Assembly (NCBI GenBank): GCA_009667805.1
Contig: CM019069.1
Location: 99,359,204 to 99,423,203, forward strand
Reading direction: 5' to 3'
Length of the DNA: 64,000 nucleotides
DNA from: Leptobrachium leishanense
Lineage: Eukaryota > Chordata > Amphibia > Anura > Megophryidae
Under the pieces are notes generated by a model. That model was not told where the DNA came from, did not search any database, and saw only the letters and a program-made list of their open reading frames with translations. Positions 43,382-53,893 of this stretch are shown here, piece by piece. Position 1 is the first letter of the stretch. Each line of letters starts with the position of its first letter. The translations under genes were made by a program, and so were the position numbers.

Positions 43382-43906
43382 TTATGGAGGAGATGTCAGG
43401 GTATTGGTTGAACAGTGATTGGGTGATGGAGTGTAAGTCCTCCAGACCCTCTGAGGCCTCCCAGCAGCCCGTATCCTCAGGTTATTGCATCTGCCTCTAT
43501 TTTCAATATCATCTACCTGGCGGTACAGGGCCGTCAAATATTTAGATTGCTCGTTAATGTTAGCATTGAGATGCTCAATATGGGTATATATGGCATCCCT
43601 ATCTACTCCCAGATCTTGTACCCTTCCCCCAATTTGCTTAACATCCACACTCACCTCTGCAAATTTAGCACAAAAGGACTGTTCCAGCTGTGTGAGGTCT
43701 GTCCTGTTTGGGAACTGCTTAAAGAGATCTCTCACCTATGCTTCCAGGCACTGGGAGTCCGAGATGGTTGGGCTGGTGGGCTCACACTCAGTGCCTGAGC
43801 TCCTGGACGCTATCTTGGCTTCAGCGCTAACCTGCAAATCGTCTAAGAAGTGGAACACGGAGAGAGTAGATGTGCCCCCAGGCTCCCTGATGGTCTGGGG
43901 AGGTTC
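43382..43906 (-). pseudogene. L1/Tx1-type ORF1p, N-terminal and coiled-coil part
   Basis: Read on the minus strand, an N-terminal segment (REPGGTSTLSVFHFLDDLQV) runs into SDSQCLEA, an in-frame TAG at 43738, then VRDLFKQFPN and a long coiled coil ending LYRQVDDIENRGRCNNLRIR. That last motif is the junction to the RRM of L1-type ORF1. After it the frame decays. The protein forms trimers on element RNA. The C-terminal half is at 39780-40075. Confidence 0.85.
43781..43906. repeat. 126-bp direct repeat flanking retrozyme, left copy
   Basis: Matches 44558-44683 with few changes, from CTCACACTCAGTGCCTGAGC to GGGGAGGTTC. Both copies are ORF1 coding DNA. Confidence 0.88.
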
Positions 43907-43985
43907 ACACCCCCCCTTTCTCTCACTATAAGTATACAGGGTCATCCAGACGTGGACCCCTTGCTTGATGTGCCTAGAGGGGTGT

Positions 43986-44042
43986 CAGCTATACCCTCCT
44001 GACGAGGCCTAACAAGGCCGAAACGATCGTCGGGGGTTGCTG
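43986..44042 (+). ncRNA. Type-I hammerhead ribozyme, unit 1
   Basis: Core CTGACGA (43999-44005), stem II GGCC-TAACAA-GGCC (44006-44019), GAAA (44020-44023), minimal stem III CGATCG and cleavage triplet GTC ending at 44031. Stem I pairs ACCCTC with GGGGGT and, past an internal loop, CAGC with GCTG. All invariant core bases are present. CGATCG is self-complementary, so two RNAs could pair to make a stable dimeric stem III. Confidence 0.93.
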
Positions 44043-44307
44043 CATCTCTCGTGCAGGGATGACGTCCTTGGCAGTCAGTACTGGCCACCCTCATTGGGTG
44101 AGAGCAGACTGATTTGCATATGGAGCATTCATCCCTGTAATGGCACAAGCAAGCTAAAACCTTGTGAGACCTTAGCTGGCCCCCACCGTAGAACAGGCCA
44201 CTAGTGCTGTTGTTTGTCCTCAGGATCCTCACCCCCCCTTTCTCTCACTATAAGTATACGGGGTCATCCAGACGTGGACCCCTTGCTTGATGTGCCTAGA
44301 GGGGTGT

Positions 44308-44364
44308 CAGCTATACCCTCCTGACGAGGCCTAACAAGGCCGAAACGATCGTCGGGGGTTGCTG
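44308..44364 (+). ncRNA. Type-I hammerhead ribozyme, unit 2
   Basis: Identical core to unit 1: CTGACGA at 44321-44327, stem II GGCC pairs, GAAAC and GTC ending at 44353. Predicted cleavage sites in the two units are exactly 322 bases apart, which sets the monomer length. Confidence 0.93.
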
Positions 44365-44557
44365 CATCTCTCGTGCAGGGATGACGTCCTCGGCAGTCAG
44401 TACTGGCCACCCTCATTGGGTGAGAGCAGACTGATTTGCATATGGAGCATTCATCCCTGTAATAGCACAAGCAAGCTAAAACCTTGTGAGACCTGAACGG
44501 GCCCCCACCGTAGAACAGGCCACTAGTGCTCAGGATCCTCACAACCCCCCCCCCTTT

Positions 44558-44731
44558 CTCACACTCAGTGCCTGAGCTCCTGGACGCTATCTTGGCTTCA
44601 GTGCTAACCTGCAAACAGTCTAAGAAGTGGAACACGGAGGGAGTAGATGTGTCCCCAGGCTCCCTGATGATCTGGGGAGGTTCTGGTGCTTTTTTTCGAG
44701 TCCTTGCCCCCTCCAGCACCTCCAAAATCAT
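44558..44731 (-). pseudogene. L1/Tx1-type ORF1p, N-terminal segment (second copy)
   Basis: Minus strand starts MILEVLEGARTRKKAPEPPQ and continues IREPGDTSTPSVFHFLDCLQ. 44558-44683 repeats 43781-43906. This is the more N-terminal portion of the ORF1 whose later part is at 43382-43906. Confidence 0.8.
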
Positions 44732-45744
44732 GTTTTATTCACCTTGGCCACGGGGCTCAGCGGTCACTGGTATGTCACGGGACCACAACGTACCTCTGGA
44801 TATACCCCCTCCTGCCCCAGGGCTCAAAAAAGGTCCTGAACAGGTCAACTACACTCATGTCTTGAGCTGGACACCCTGGTACCCTGTGTGACAAAACAGC
44901 TGCTACAATGAGAAGCTGCCCAACTTCCATGTCAGCTGCTTTTATGTGCCCAGTTCCAAATATCAGCCCCCCTGTATCCCTCAAATTCATATTAGCAGCC
45001 CTGGGCGCTCGCTGTAAATTTTATTTTTCACATATTAGCAGCCCCGTCCATGTCCACAATTAATATTTGCAGCACCCTCCTTTCCCAAATTCATATGAGC
45101 AGCCCATTCCATGCCCACAATTAATATCATGCCCACAATTAAAATTAACAGACAGTCCTGCCATGCCCACAAGCAGGGTTTTTTTCAGCCGGTACGTGCC
45201 GGTACTGAGTACCGGCACCTACCAGCTGAGTACTAGCACTTTTTAAAATATATATGTTTTCCAATGTGTGGCGGCACGTGGCCGCTGTTTATCAGGCCGG
45301 GGGGAAGAGAGCAGAAACAGAGTGGCACTCACTCCCTGTGTGATTGGTAGGGGGGAAGAGACACTGGGATGGCTGCCTCCCTCCATCCCAGTCACTGGCT
45401 TCCGGGACCAGTGGCACAACTATGTGAAAGCCGCATTGAGGAAAGGGTGGGTGGCTGCGTGCGTGTGTGTGTCTGTGCAGGTCACGCGGTCTGGCCAGTC
45501 AGGTGGTACTGAGACTCCGTACCACCTACTGGCCGGACCGCATGACCTGCACGCACGCAGCAGCCCACCCATTCTTCAACGCGGACTCAAGGCATTGCGC
45601 TGCCCAGATGACTGCCCAGATGAATCCTACCGCGGCCTGGAGGAACCCCCTGCTGCCGAGTGCCAACTCTGTTTCCGGGATCCCCACATGGTTATCCATC
45701 AGAGAAACAGCCCTACCGCAGACGGAGGCCGGCAAATATGTAAT
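44732..45744. other. Unclassified DNA; possible hAT terminus near 45176
   Basis: 44985-45135 has loose repeats of CATATTAGCAGCCC and CCCACAATTAATAT. A possible hAT start CAGGGTTTTTTTCAGCCGG sits at 45175 beside a GGTACGTGCCGGTACTG palindrome, but no matching end is found. ORFs at 45268-45904 overlap in several frames and show no domain. Confidence 0.45.
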
Positions 45745-46115
45745 GGGATTTTTATTGCTGTGGATTCTGATATGCTCACACACACTGCACTTTGCTGGAG
45801 GTTTTATTGCTGTGGATTCTGATATGCTCACACACACACTGCACTTTGCTGGGGGTTTTATTGCTGTGGATTCTGATATGCTCACACACACTGCACATTG
45901 CTGAGGGTTTTATTGCTGTGGATTCTGATATGTTTACACACACTGCACATTGTTGGGGGTTTTATTGCTGTGGATTCTGATATGCTCACACAATGCACTT
46001 TGCTGGGGGTTTTATTGCTGTGGATTCTGATATGCTCACACACACTGCACATTACTGTGAGTTTTATTACTGCGGATTCTGATATGCTCACACACACACA
46101 CCACACACACTGCAC
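45745..46115. repeat. 55-bp minisatellite
   Basis: Six to seven units based on TTTATTGCTGTGGATTCTG and ATATGCTCACACACACTGC. Open frames on both strands here are repeat translations. Confidence 0.9.
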
Positions 46116-46349
46116 ATCTCTTCAATTCGGGGCGATTTGGCGATCCCATTTCAGCGACCGGTATAGGCTGGGATGAACAATAGTCCAGCCCTCCTGCAGA
46201 GTGTGCACGTGTGAGAGAGCTGGGGAATCAAGCAGATTTTCACTTCCTCCTTTGATGACCCGAGAATAACGTGACCCCTACAGTTTTATGGTTGTTTTTT
46301 CTCTAAAAAACTTGCGTTATTCTCGAGTATCTACGGTATATATAATTTT

Positions 46350-46420
46350 TAGGGATGCACCGATACTGATACTAGTTTGGGTGGAGCTAAAGATTTTTGC
46401 AGAAAAAGAAAACCGCAGAA
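46350..46420. mobile_element. hAT terminus fragment
   Basis: TAGGGATGCACCGATACTG is a hAT-type end, as at 33820. No partner terminus was found. Confidence 0.45.
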
Positions 46421-46713
46421 TTGCGCCTAATTGGTATCTGAAAATTCATCTGAGCTGGAAAAAAACCATATCCTATTCTCCTCATAGGAGCTTAAATCAA
46501 TAAAAATGTGACTAAATAATAAAAAGAGGTCATTTAAAAAAAGGAGCTGTTAAAAATTTTTTAAGTCTTTTAAAAATAACAACAAAAATGCCCTTAAAAA
46601 TACAAAAAAGATCTTTAAAAATTGTACAAAATAAAAAGTGTTTTAGCAAAATCTAAAAAGAATAGGGTGTTTAAAAAAAAACGGCCCTGCTGTCAAATGG
46701 AGCCTCTGGTCAG

Positions 46714-47585
46714 TAGAGATGTGCACCGCTAAAAATTTCGTTTCATTTCGGGTTTTTTTCCATGTGTTTTTTTTCGTTTTCGTTTCGTATTCGTTTCAAT
46801 TCGAAATTTCAGATCGATTCGAAATTTTCAGATCGATTTGAATTTTTGGATCGATTCGAATTGATAAAATAAAACTTCGATTTTTTTTATGCTCAAAAGA
46901 TCCTAAAACATCTAAAAATAAAAAGATTCTTTACTGCAGAATATTATAAGCAACGGTTTATTAGATATTTAATTAAAACGGGAATATTTTTAACATTGAA
47001 GCCTATGGGGTAAAACATTTCCCACACCTTTAACAATGAAGCCTATTGGGCAAAACATTTTGACACCATTTTTAACATTGAAGCCTATGGGATAAAACAT
47101 TTCCCACACCTTTAACATTGACGCCTATGGGGTAAAACATTTTCCACACCATTTTAACATTGAAGCCTATGGGGATTTTTTTTACCCACACCTTTAACAT
47201 TGAAGCCTATGGGGTAAAACATTTTCCACACCATTTTTAACATTGAAGCCTATGGGGTAAAAAATTTCCCACACCTTTAACATTGAAGCCTATGGGGTAA
47301 AACATTTCCCACACCTTTTTTAACATTGAAGCCTATGGGGTAAAGCATTTCCCACACCTTTTTAACATTGAAGCATATGAGATGCAACATTTCCCACACC
47401 TTTTTTAACATTGAAGCCTATGGGGTAAAACATTTCTCACACCTTTTTAACATTGAAGCCCATGGGGTAAAACATTTCCCACACCTTTTTTAACATTTGA
47501 AATGAACTATCAAATGGATATCCATTTGATAATTCATTTCAAATTCGATAGCTAGTCGATATCCAAATCGGTGCACATTTCTTTA
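46714..47585. mobile_element. hAT MITE with TAGAGATGTGCACCG end
   Basis: Start TAGAGATGTGCACCG and end CGGTGCACATTTCTTTA are inverted with small gaps. The left subterminal area is rich in TTCGAA and GATCGATTCG motifs. Flanking duplication is not evident. It contains a 41-bp minisatellite and, inverted, the AATATCTAATAAACCGTT module. Confidence 0.7.
46985..47505. repeat. About 41-bp minisatellite
   Basis: About 13 units of ACATTGAAGCCTATGGGG and TAAAACATTTCCCACACC, with variable T runs between. Confidence 0.92.
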
Positions 47586-47589
47586 TTTA

Positions 47590-47695
47590 AAAAAAAATTA
47601 ACTTAAATTTTCATTGTTCCCTGTCCCCCAGGGCAGTACCCGGGCCCCAAACACCTTTTATGGCCAATATCTTGCATATATGCCCTCTTAGAGGG
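47590..47695 (-). mobile_element. hAT subterminal segment in inverted orientation
   Basis: The minus strand here (AGAGGGCATATATGCAAGAT to CTGCCCTGGGGGACAGG) matches 47812-47900 on the plus strand. It is part of another copy of the same hAT family, into which the large hAT at 47696 appears to have inserted. Confidence 0.75.
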
Positions 47696-48279
47696 TAGGG
47701 ATGAGCCGAACACCCTCCGAGTTCGGTTCGGGCCCGAACCCGAATTTTTCCAAATGTTCGGGTCCGAACCCGAACCCGAACCCCATGCAAGTCAATTCGG
47801 TTTTTAGAGTGCCCTCCAAGAGGGCATATATGCTAGATATTTGCCATAAAAGGTGTATGGGGGTCCGGGTAGTGCCCTGGGGGACAGGAAACAAGGACAT
47901 TTTTAAAGGGACAGTGAGTTTTCCATGAAATAAGGGTTAAAAATAAAAACGAAAAATTCCTTCAAATATCGTGCCTAGGAGGTCCCCATAACCTGCCCGT
48001 GAAGTGGCGGATTTGTAGGATGTATAGAAACACTTAAAAACAAAAAATGATGTTTCAAATGACGGTAAATGCTTTTCCTTTAATCTATCCATAAACAACT
48101 GCTTGGGGCGGCAGTCTGTATGAAAAGAGGAGACATTTTCGGACACGCAGAAAAAGTTTACTGATTTTTTTGGCTAAATTATTGTGAAAATTATGCAGGC
48201 TTTGGATGAAAGTAACAATAGGTGCTTCAAAATTGGTCCTTTAGCGTCCCCAACAGTGCCGTCACACCGTAACCCCTCT

Positions 48280-49850
48280 GAGGATATGAATCTGATACAG
48301 GCGTCAGTGGCAGTGCACCCAAATATTGTGCTTTTGGTGCCAGGCCTGCAAGTACTATCATACAGTAACCCCTCTGTAGTATTGTGGAAGAATGCAGGGG
48401 TGAACCTTGCGGTCCTATATTAAAAAGATATGCATCTGGTAAAGGCGTCAGTGCACCCAGATATTCTGCCTTTGGTGCAAGACTGCCAGGCCAGCAAGTA
48501 TCATCATACAGTAACCCCTCTGTAGTATTGTGGAAGAATGCAGGGGTGGACCATGTGGTCTTATATTGAAAAGTTTTTTATCTGTAATGGGCGTCAGTGC
48601 ACCCAGATATTGTGCCTTTGGTGCCAGGCCAGCAAGTATCATCATACAGTAACCCCTCTGTAGTATTGTGGAAGAATGCAGGGATGAACCTTGCGGTCCT
48701 ATATTAAAAAGATATGATTCTGGTCAAGGCGTCAGTGCACCCAGATATTGTGCCTTTGGTGCAAGACTGCCAGGCCAGCAAATATCATCATACAGTAACC
48801 CCTCTGTAGTATTGTGGAAGAATGCAGGGGTGGACCATGTGGTCCTATATTAAAAAGATATGATTCTGGTAAAGGCGTCAGTGCACCCAGATATTGTGCC
48901 TTTGGTGCAAGACTGCCAGGTCAGCAAGTATCATCATACAGTAACCCCTCTGTAGTATTGTGGAAGAATGCAGGGGTGGACCATGTGGTCCAGTCCTATA
49001 TTGAAAAGTGTTTTTTTTTATCTGTTAATGGGTGTCAGTGCACCCAGATATTGTGCCTTTGGTGCCAGACTGCCAGGCCAGCAAGTATCACCATACAGTA
49101 ACCCCTCTGTAGTATTGTGGAAGAATGCAGGGGTGAACCTTGCGGTCCTATATTAAAAAGATATGCATCTGGTAAAGGCGTCAGTGCACCCAGATATTGT
49201 GCCTTTGGTGCAAGACTGCCAGGCCAGCAAGTATCATCACACAGTAACCCCTCTGTAGTATTGTGGAAGAATGCAGGGGTGGACCATGTGGTCCTATATT
49301 GAAAAGTTTTTTAATCTGGTAATGGGCGTCAGTGCACCCAGATATTGTGCCTTTGGTGCCAGGCCAGCAAGTATCATCATACAGTAACCCCTCTGTAGTG
49401 TTGTGGAAGAATGCAGGGGTGGACCATGTGGTCCTATAATAAAAAGATATGATTCTGGTCAAGGCGTCAGTGCACCCAGATATTGTGCCTTTCATGGCAG
49501 CTAGTGCCTTCACACCGTAACCCTTTTGTGGTATTGTGGAAGAGTGCAGGGTTGGACCCTGCGGTTCAAAAAATTAAAATGATATAAATCTGGCACAGGC
49601 GTCAGTGCAGCCAAATATTGCGCCTTTCATGGCAGCAAGTGCATTCACACCGTAACCCTTTTGTGTTATTGTGGAAGAGTACAGGGTTGGACCCTGCGGT
49701 TCAAAAAATTTAAATGATATAAATCTGGCACAGGCGTCAGTGCAGCCAAATATTGCGCCTTTCATGGCAGCAAGTGCATTCATACCGTAACCCTTTTGTG
49801 GTATTTGTGGTATTGTGGAAGAGTTCAGTGCTGGAGGTTTTGTGAATGCA
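48280..49850. repeat. 146-bp tandem array in hAT 3' region
   Basis: Around 11 units marked by CCTCTGTAGTATTGTGGAAG, spaced 139-157 bases. The last three, nearest the transposase end, use the variant CTTTTGTGGTATTGTGGAAG. Each unit keeps small ORFs by chance. Confidence 0.92.
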
Positions 49851-50253
49851 GAAGACATCCCCGATCTATTCCGTTACCTCCAGCGGCACTGAACGTCCTT
49901 TCAGAAAGCACGCTGGATGAAGGGCAACCTAGTAGCTGCATAGCATATTGGCTAAGTTCTGACCAGTGATCCAATCTCAACACCCAGTAAGCCAGTGGAT
50001 CATCTGCTGGAAAGGTATCCAGGTCTGCCCTTGTCCCTAGGTAGTCCTGCACCATATGGTGAAGACTCTGGCAATGGGTGCCTACATTTGACGTCCCTGG
50101 GCGTCGCGGACTAAAAAAATTTAAAAATGCATCAGTCAAATGGCCCTGGCCTTCACCACTATTCTTCTGATCATCTGCAGCCTCAGAAGCACTTGTGTCA
50201 GCACTTGGTAATCTACCAGTGCCTAGAAAGGTGTTACACAAGTGTCGCTTTAG
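49825..50253 (-). pseudogene. hAT transposase C-terminal dimerisation domain (hATC)
   Basis: Minus strand encodes DPLAYWVLRLDHWSELSQYA and CPSSSVLSERTFSAAGG, the conserved hATC motif needed for dimer formation. The upstream part was separated by the LTR element at 50259-54985, with target copy AGCGT on each side. Residues after SAAGG diverge from the usual KRNRL-type ending. Confidence 0.92.
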
Positions 50254-50258
50254 AGCGT

Positions 50259-51350
50259 TGTCACGGAATGGCCCAGCACCCTCAGCCAGGGACCGTCCTT
50301 TAGGACGTTCCTCTTCCCATAGATTTTTAGGTGCCGTTGCACCCACGGAGTTCCGTTTTATATTTTATTTAGATGTGGTTTTGTGTGTGGTGTAATAAAA
50401 GTGTCCCCATTTGTGTATTGTGAACTGTATGAAAATTCCTTGTGTGTGCCTTGCCCACCGCCATTTTCCCAGCGCCTCGTGGATTCGGTCAGAATGATCG
50501 GATCGGAAAATGGCCGATTCGGACCATCCGGTCGAATCGCAAAATGGTCGATTCGGACCATCTGGTCCGAATCGGCAACTCCCTGATTCGTAACCGCCAA
50601 TACGAATCGGGTCCCGGGTGCCTCCTGCCAGCGAGGGCCAATGGGACTTGTGTGGGCGGGCAGGGATTCCCATTGTTCTGATATTGGGTTAATGTTTATA
50701 AATATATGTGTTGTGTAAAAATAAAGCAGATTATCTAGTGCATTCAGCTTCGACTGGTGACTTTTATTCTCGGCCGTATTTTCTGAGATCCCGCGCGGTC
50801 TTCAGAGTGCGGCGTCCTGAGATAAGATCCGAACCGAACACCCTGTGCCTGCATCTTGCATCAGGACAGAGGTATAGCGTATGGCCATCGGTTTTGGGAA
50901 CATTCGACCGAGGCTCCGACATCCGATCCGAAGGCGCGGCCCGTCTACCGCGATTTGGTATATCGAGCGGCATGTGAGTAGATCCGAATATTCACTCGAC
51001 GGAGATCCCCCATCAGATCCGAATATTCACTCGACAGAGATCTCTCATAAGATCCGAATATTCACCCGAGGGAGATCCGATCCCCATATCCGTACGGCCG
51101 TTCTGCAGACGTCACACACATCAGCCAGGTCAGTGAGCCAGCTGCTCGGGACGCTGAGTGCCGTGTGGCTCAGTGGTCGGGCTGGTTCTACGCAGGGGTC
51201 CCCTCCACAGCCCGCTCACCCTTCCCCAGGGTCACTCCAGGTCGCACGAGACGCCGAGTGCCGTGACACTCGGTAGTCGGGCCAGCGGTAAGCAGTGGGG
51301 GTAAGCAGATAGGAGCACACCCGCAGGCGGACAACACTCATTCCGCCACA
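50259..51350 (+). repeat. 5' LTR of non-autonomous element
   Basis: Runs TGTCACGGAATGG to CATTCCGCCACA, so the tips form a longer inverted repeat (TGTCACGGAATG against CATTCCGCCACA). AATAAA at 50393-50398 or 50721-50726 could serve polyadenylation. Contains GATCCGAATATTCAC three times near 50970-51065. Confidence 0.95.
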
Positions 51351-51351
51351 C

Positions 51352-51369
51352 TGGTGGCAGCGGTGGGAT
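51352..51369 (+). other. Primer-binding site, leucine-tRNA type
   Basis: TGGTGGCAGCGGTGGGAT begins one base after the LTR. It is complementary to the 3' end of a vertebrate leucine tRNA (TCCCACCGCTGCCA plus CCA). Confidence 0.88.
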
Positions 51370-51406
51370 CAGCTCTCTGCAACTCCCCAGCAAGAAGACC
51401 TACACC

Positions 51407-51739
51407 ATGGCGGTGTACAGCCATTATAACAGGGACACCCTGCGGGGCATGCTGGAGAATCGGGGAGGTACTCCAGGCTCTAAACGCAAGAAGACCTTGA
51501 TTAAGGAGCTGCAGGTCCTAGACCGGGTGGGCGCGACGACGGTGAAGCCACCCGCCCCCACCCCTGTCCTCGCAGAGGAATCGGAAAGTGCCTTCACCAG
51601 AAGGGTGCGGCAACGGATCGCCCTACTCGGAGCTGCCCCATCGGAGGCGGACATAAGCAAAGTGATCCAGGAGGTTCAACAGGAAGAGGAGCAAGAAAAG
51701 GTCCGTCAGCACGAGTTGCGGATAGCGCGCTCTGTATGA
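51407..51739 (+). CDS. ORF with SAP-like N-terminus, non-autonomous LTR element
   Basis: A 110-aa frame from the first ATG after the primer site, at the gag position. Residues 6-35 (YNRDTLRGMLENRGGTPGSK followed by RKKTLIKEL) fit the SAP helix-turn-helix pattern, a DNA- or RNA-binding fold. The C-terminal third (EVQQEEEQEKVRQHELRI) is a charged helix. It ends at TGA 51737, overlapping an ATG at 51736; coding probably continued before a frameshift. I do not recognise the full protein. Confidence 0.65.
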   Translation: MAVYSHYNRDTLRGMLENRGGTPGSKRKKTLIKELQVLDRVGATTVKPPAPTPVLAEESESAFTRRVRQRIALLGAAPSEADISKVIQEVQQEEEQEKVRQHELRIARSV

Positions 51740-53852
51740 GGAGTGGTGAACTTTCTAACCCCGTCCCCGACCCCGTAGAACCCTGGGCTGAGGTTTACAG
51801 CTCGACTGGAGCTTCACCCCGGGAATCTACCCCCCCAGCGATACCTCCTTCAGGACTTACAGCTTGCCTGGAGCCTGTATGGGGGAACACGCACATCCCA
51901 GCGACCCTTGGGTGGAGGCTTACAGCTCGCCTGGAGCTGCATCCGAGGACGCCACACCCCCCAGTGAGTGGCAGTGCCACTGTCTCAGCACCCTCGCGGA
52001 CTCGAGGGCAGAATTTCCGAGAAGGCTGCAGGAGGGCCTGGTCCGGTACCACGGGTCCACAGTGGAGCCCACTGGGTATGAGTGGCGGGACGAGATCCGC
52101 CAAGAACTTTGGTACGAGGCCCTGTACCATGAAAGGGACTACCATGATGTCCATGTTCCCTCTGACGCTGTCATCCACCAGGTGCAGTATAACGCTCGAG
52201 CAGCGTTCCTGCAAGATCGGGCCCCGGAGGAGTGGGAGGCAGAGCTCCAGTACCTGGTGCAGCAGGAGATTGCACTGGACGCCGCGTACCGCGCACTCCG
52301 GTGGCTGACCGGCCCCCTGCTACCCCGCACCATCGACGGCGCCTCCACCGCAGGCCTCCACTACGGCGGCACAGGGCTGCTCTACGAGAGCATGTGCAAG
52401 GACCCTGGGTTCGGCGAAGAGACAGAGGAGCGGTCGGAGGAGATTCTGGAGTGACGGGAAAAGGAGCTCCCGTACGAGAGCAGGGACTCTGAGTTCGAGG
52501 AACTGGAGTTCCTAGCAGAGCGTGAATGGGAGCTCGAGAAGGCCTACAGGAGACTGTTGGACAGCGTTCCGCAGTCGGGTCTAAGTTCCCTGTACTGGGA
52601 CTGTCCGGCCGCAGGCACCGACAGTCCAAGGGACCTTGAAGTATGGGAGGCCGAGATGTTCCCAGGGGTCCCCGTTGGGGCCCCAGCAGAAGAAGATACC
52701 CCCTTAAACCCGCAGGAAGACAAAGTGTCCGTGCCCGCGGGCTCAGCGGAAGAGCTGGCCATGGGGCAGAGTGCCGCTGGCCTCTGCCCACCTTCAGCAG
52801 CCGTGGAAGTTATTCCCGTGCACCCGCAGGGAGACACGGTGGCCGTGCCTGCGAGCTCAGCGGAAGAGCTGGCAATGGGGCAGAGCGCAGCTGGCCTCCG
52901 CCCCCTTCTCACAGTCTGCCAGATGGGGCAGACCGATGGTTTCCCCGAGCTGGGTTGTTCGCAGCCACTGACCGCCCTGGGGATGGAAGAAATGACCCTC
53001 CCGCAAGGAGACCCCCACCCAGCGGAAGGGCTGGCAACGGGGCAGAGCGCCGCTGGCCTCTGCCCATCCAACACCATCAGCCTCGAGGGGCAGAACGGGG
53101 ATAACCTCACACTACCGCCCTCCCAGCTGGTTACCCTATCTAACCCCCGGGACTTTGTTCCGGTACCCCCCTCCCCAGCAGAAGAGCTGGCAACGGGGCA
53201 GAGGGCCGCTGGCCTCTGCCCACTCTTCGACTGCCCTGAGGAGCAGCAGGGCTTACTCGAGCTGCTGGCCCCGCAGCCGTTGATCCCACTTGACCCCCTG
53301 GAGGTCAGTTCTGCACCTACCCCTCCCCCAGAAGAGTTGGCAACGGGGCAGAGGGCCGCTGGCCTCTGCCCATTCTTCACTATCTTCTCCAAGGAGCAGA
53401 AGGGGGATAACCCCGGGCTACGTCTCCCGCAGCCACAGATCTCAACGGAGATGGAGGACGCCATTCTCCTGGCCGGGGTCTCCTATGCGGCCTGGAACCT
53501 CCCAGCCGACGCACTGGCCACAGGGCAGAGCCGGCTTCCGCTGTGCCTATTTCCACCACCCTTTGGCCCGGAGGCCCCACACAGCCGCCGTTCTTCTCAA
53601 CGGCTGACCTGGGTACTCGAGGCCCGTGCATTTAGCACCCGTTGTTCCCGGGTGCGAGACACTCCCGGAGGTGGCCCAGGCGGCACCCCTCCCCAGCCAC
53701 AGAATCCTCCTTCCAGAGGGGGTAACCCCAAGGGTGGGGGGACTCAACCCACCTGGCACGGCCGCAAGGCCAAACGGAGAAGCCTGGTGGAGCGGCCTCT
53801 CCCGACAGACTATGGTCCTGAGAGCACCGACTTCCCCGGTATGACCCGTTGA
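51736..53852 (+). pseudogene. Large repeat-containing ORF of non-autonomous LTR element
   Basis: Coding starts in the frame of 51736 (DPVEPWAEVYSSTGAS), shifts to the frame of 51864 (DPWVEAYSSPGAASEDA, a repeat of the former) and continues to 53852, with one TGA at 52452. The part from 51990 is helical and rich in E, R and Y (EWEAELQYLVQQEIALDAAY). From 52740 it has six copies of EELATGQRAAGLCP at 40-60-residue intervals separated by P-rich linkers. A basic tail (WHGRKAKRRSL) ends it. No known domain is recognised; a gag-like structural role is inferred only from position. Confidence 0.65.
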
Positions 53853-53878
53853 GGGTCAGACCAGGTGCGTCGAACTTT

Positions 53879-53893
53879 GGGAAGGGGGAGGAG
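53879..53893 (+). other. Polypurine tract
   Basis: GGGAAGGGGGAGGAG directly precedes the 3' LTR and would prime plus-strand DNA synthesis. Confidence 0.88.

Larger units (their letters stand above)
43907..44557 (+). mobile_element. Dimeric hammerhead retrozyme (two 322-bp units)
   Basis: Two head-to-tail copies of one unit (about 43910-44231 and 44232-44553) differ at a few positions and by one 10-base deletion. Each contains a full type-I hammerhead. Tandem short units with a hammerhead are the hallmark of animal retrozymes and newt satellite-2-like repeats, whose transcripts self-cleave to unit-length RNAs that can circularise. The array has no ORF. It lies inside L1-type ORF1 DNA between 126-bp direct repeats. 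Confidence 0.88.

Noticed and set aside
45268..45904. 184- and 145-aa ORFs
   Set aside because: The ends are translations of the 55-bp minisatellite, and the upstream parts show no recognisable domain.
51736..51740. Stop-restart (ATGA) translational coupling between the two ORFs of the LTR element
   Set aside because: The second frame is soon abandoned for a third frame that carries a related repeat, so frameshift mutation explains it better.
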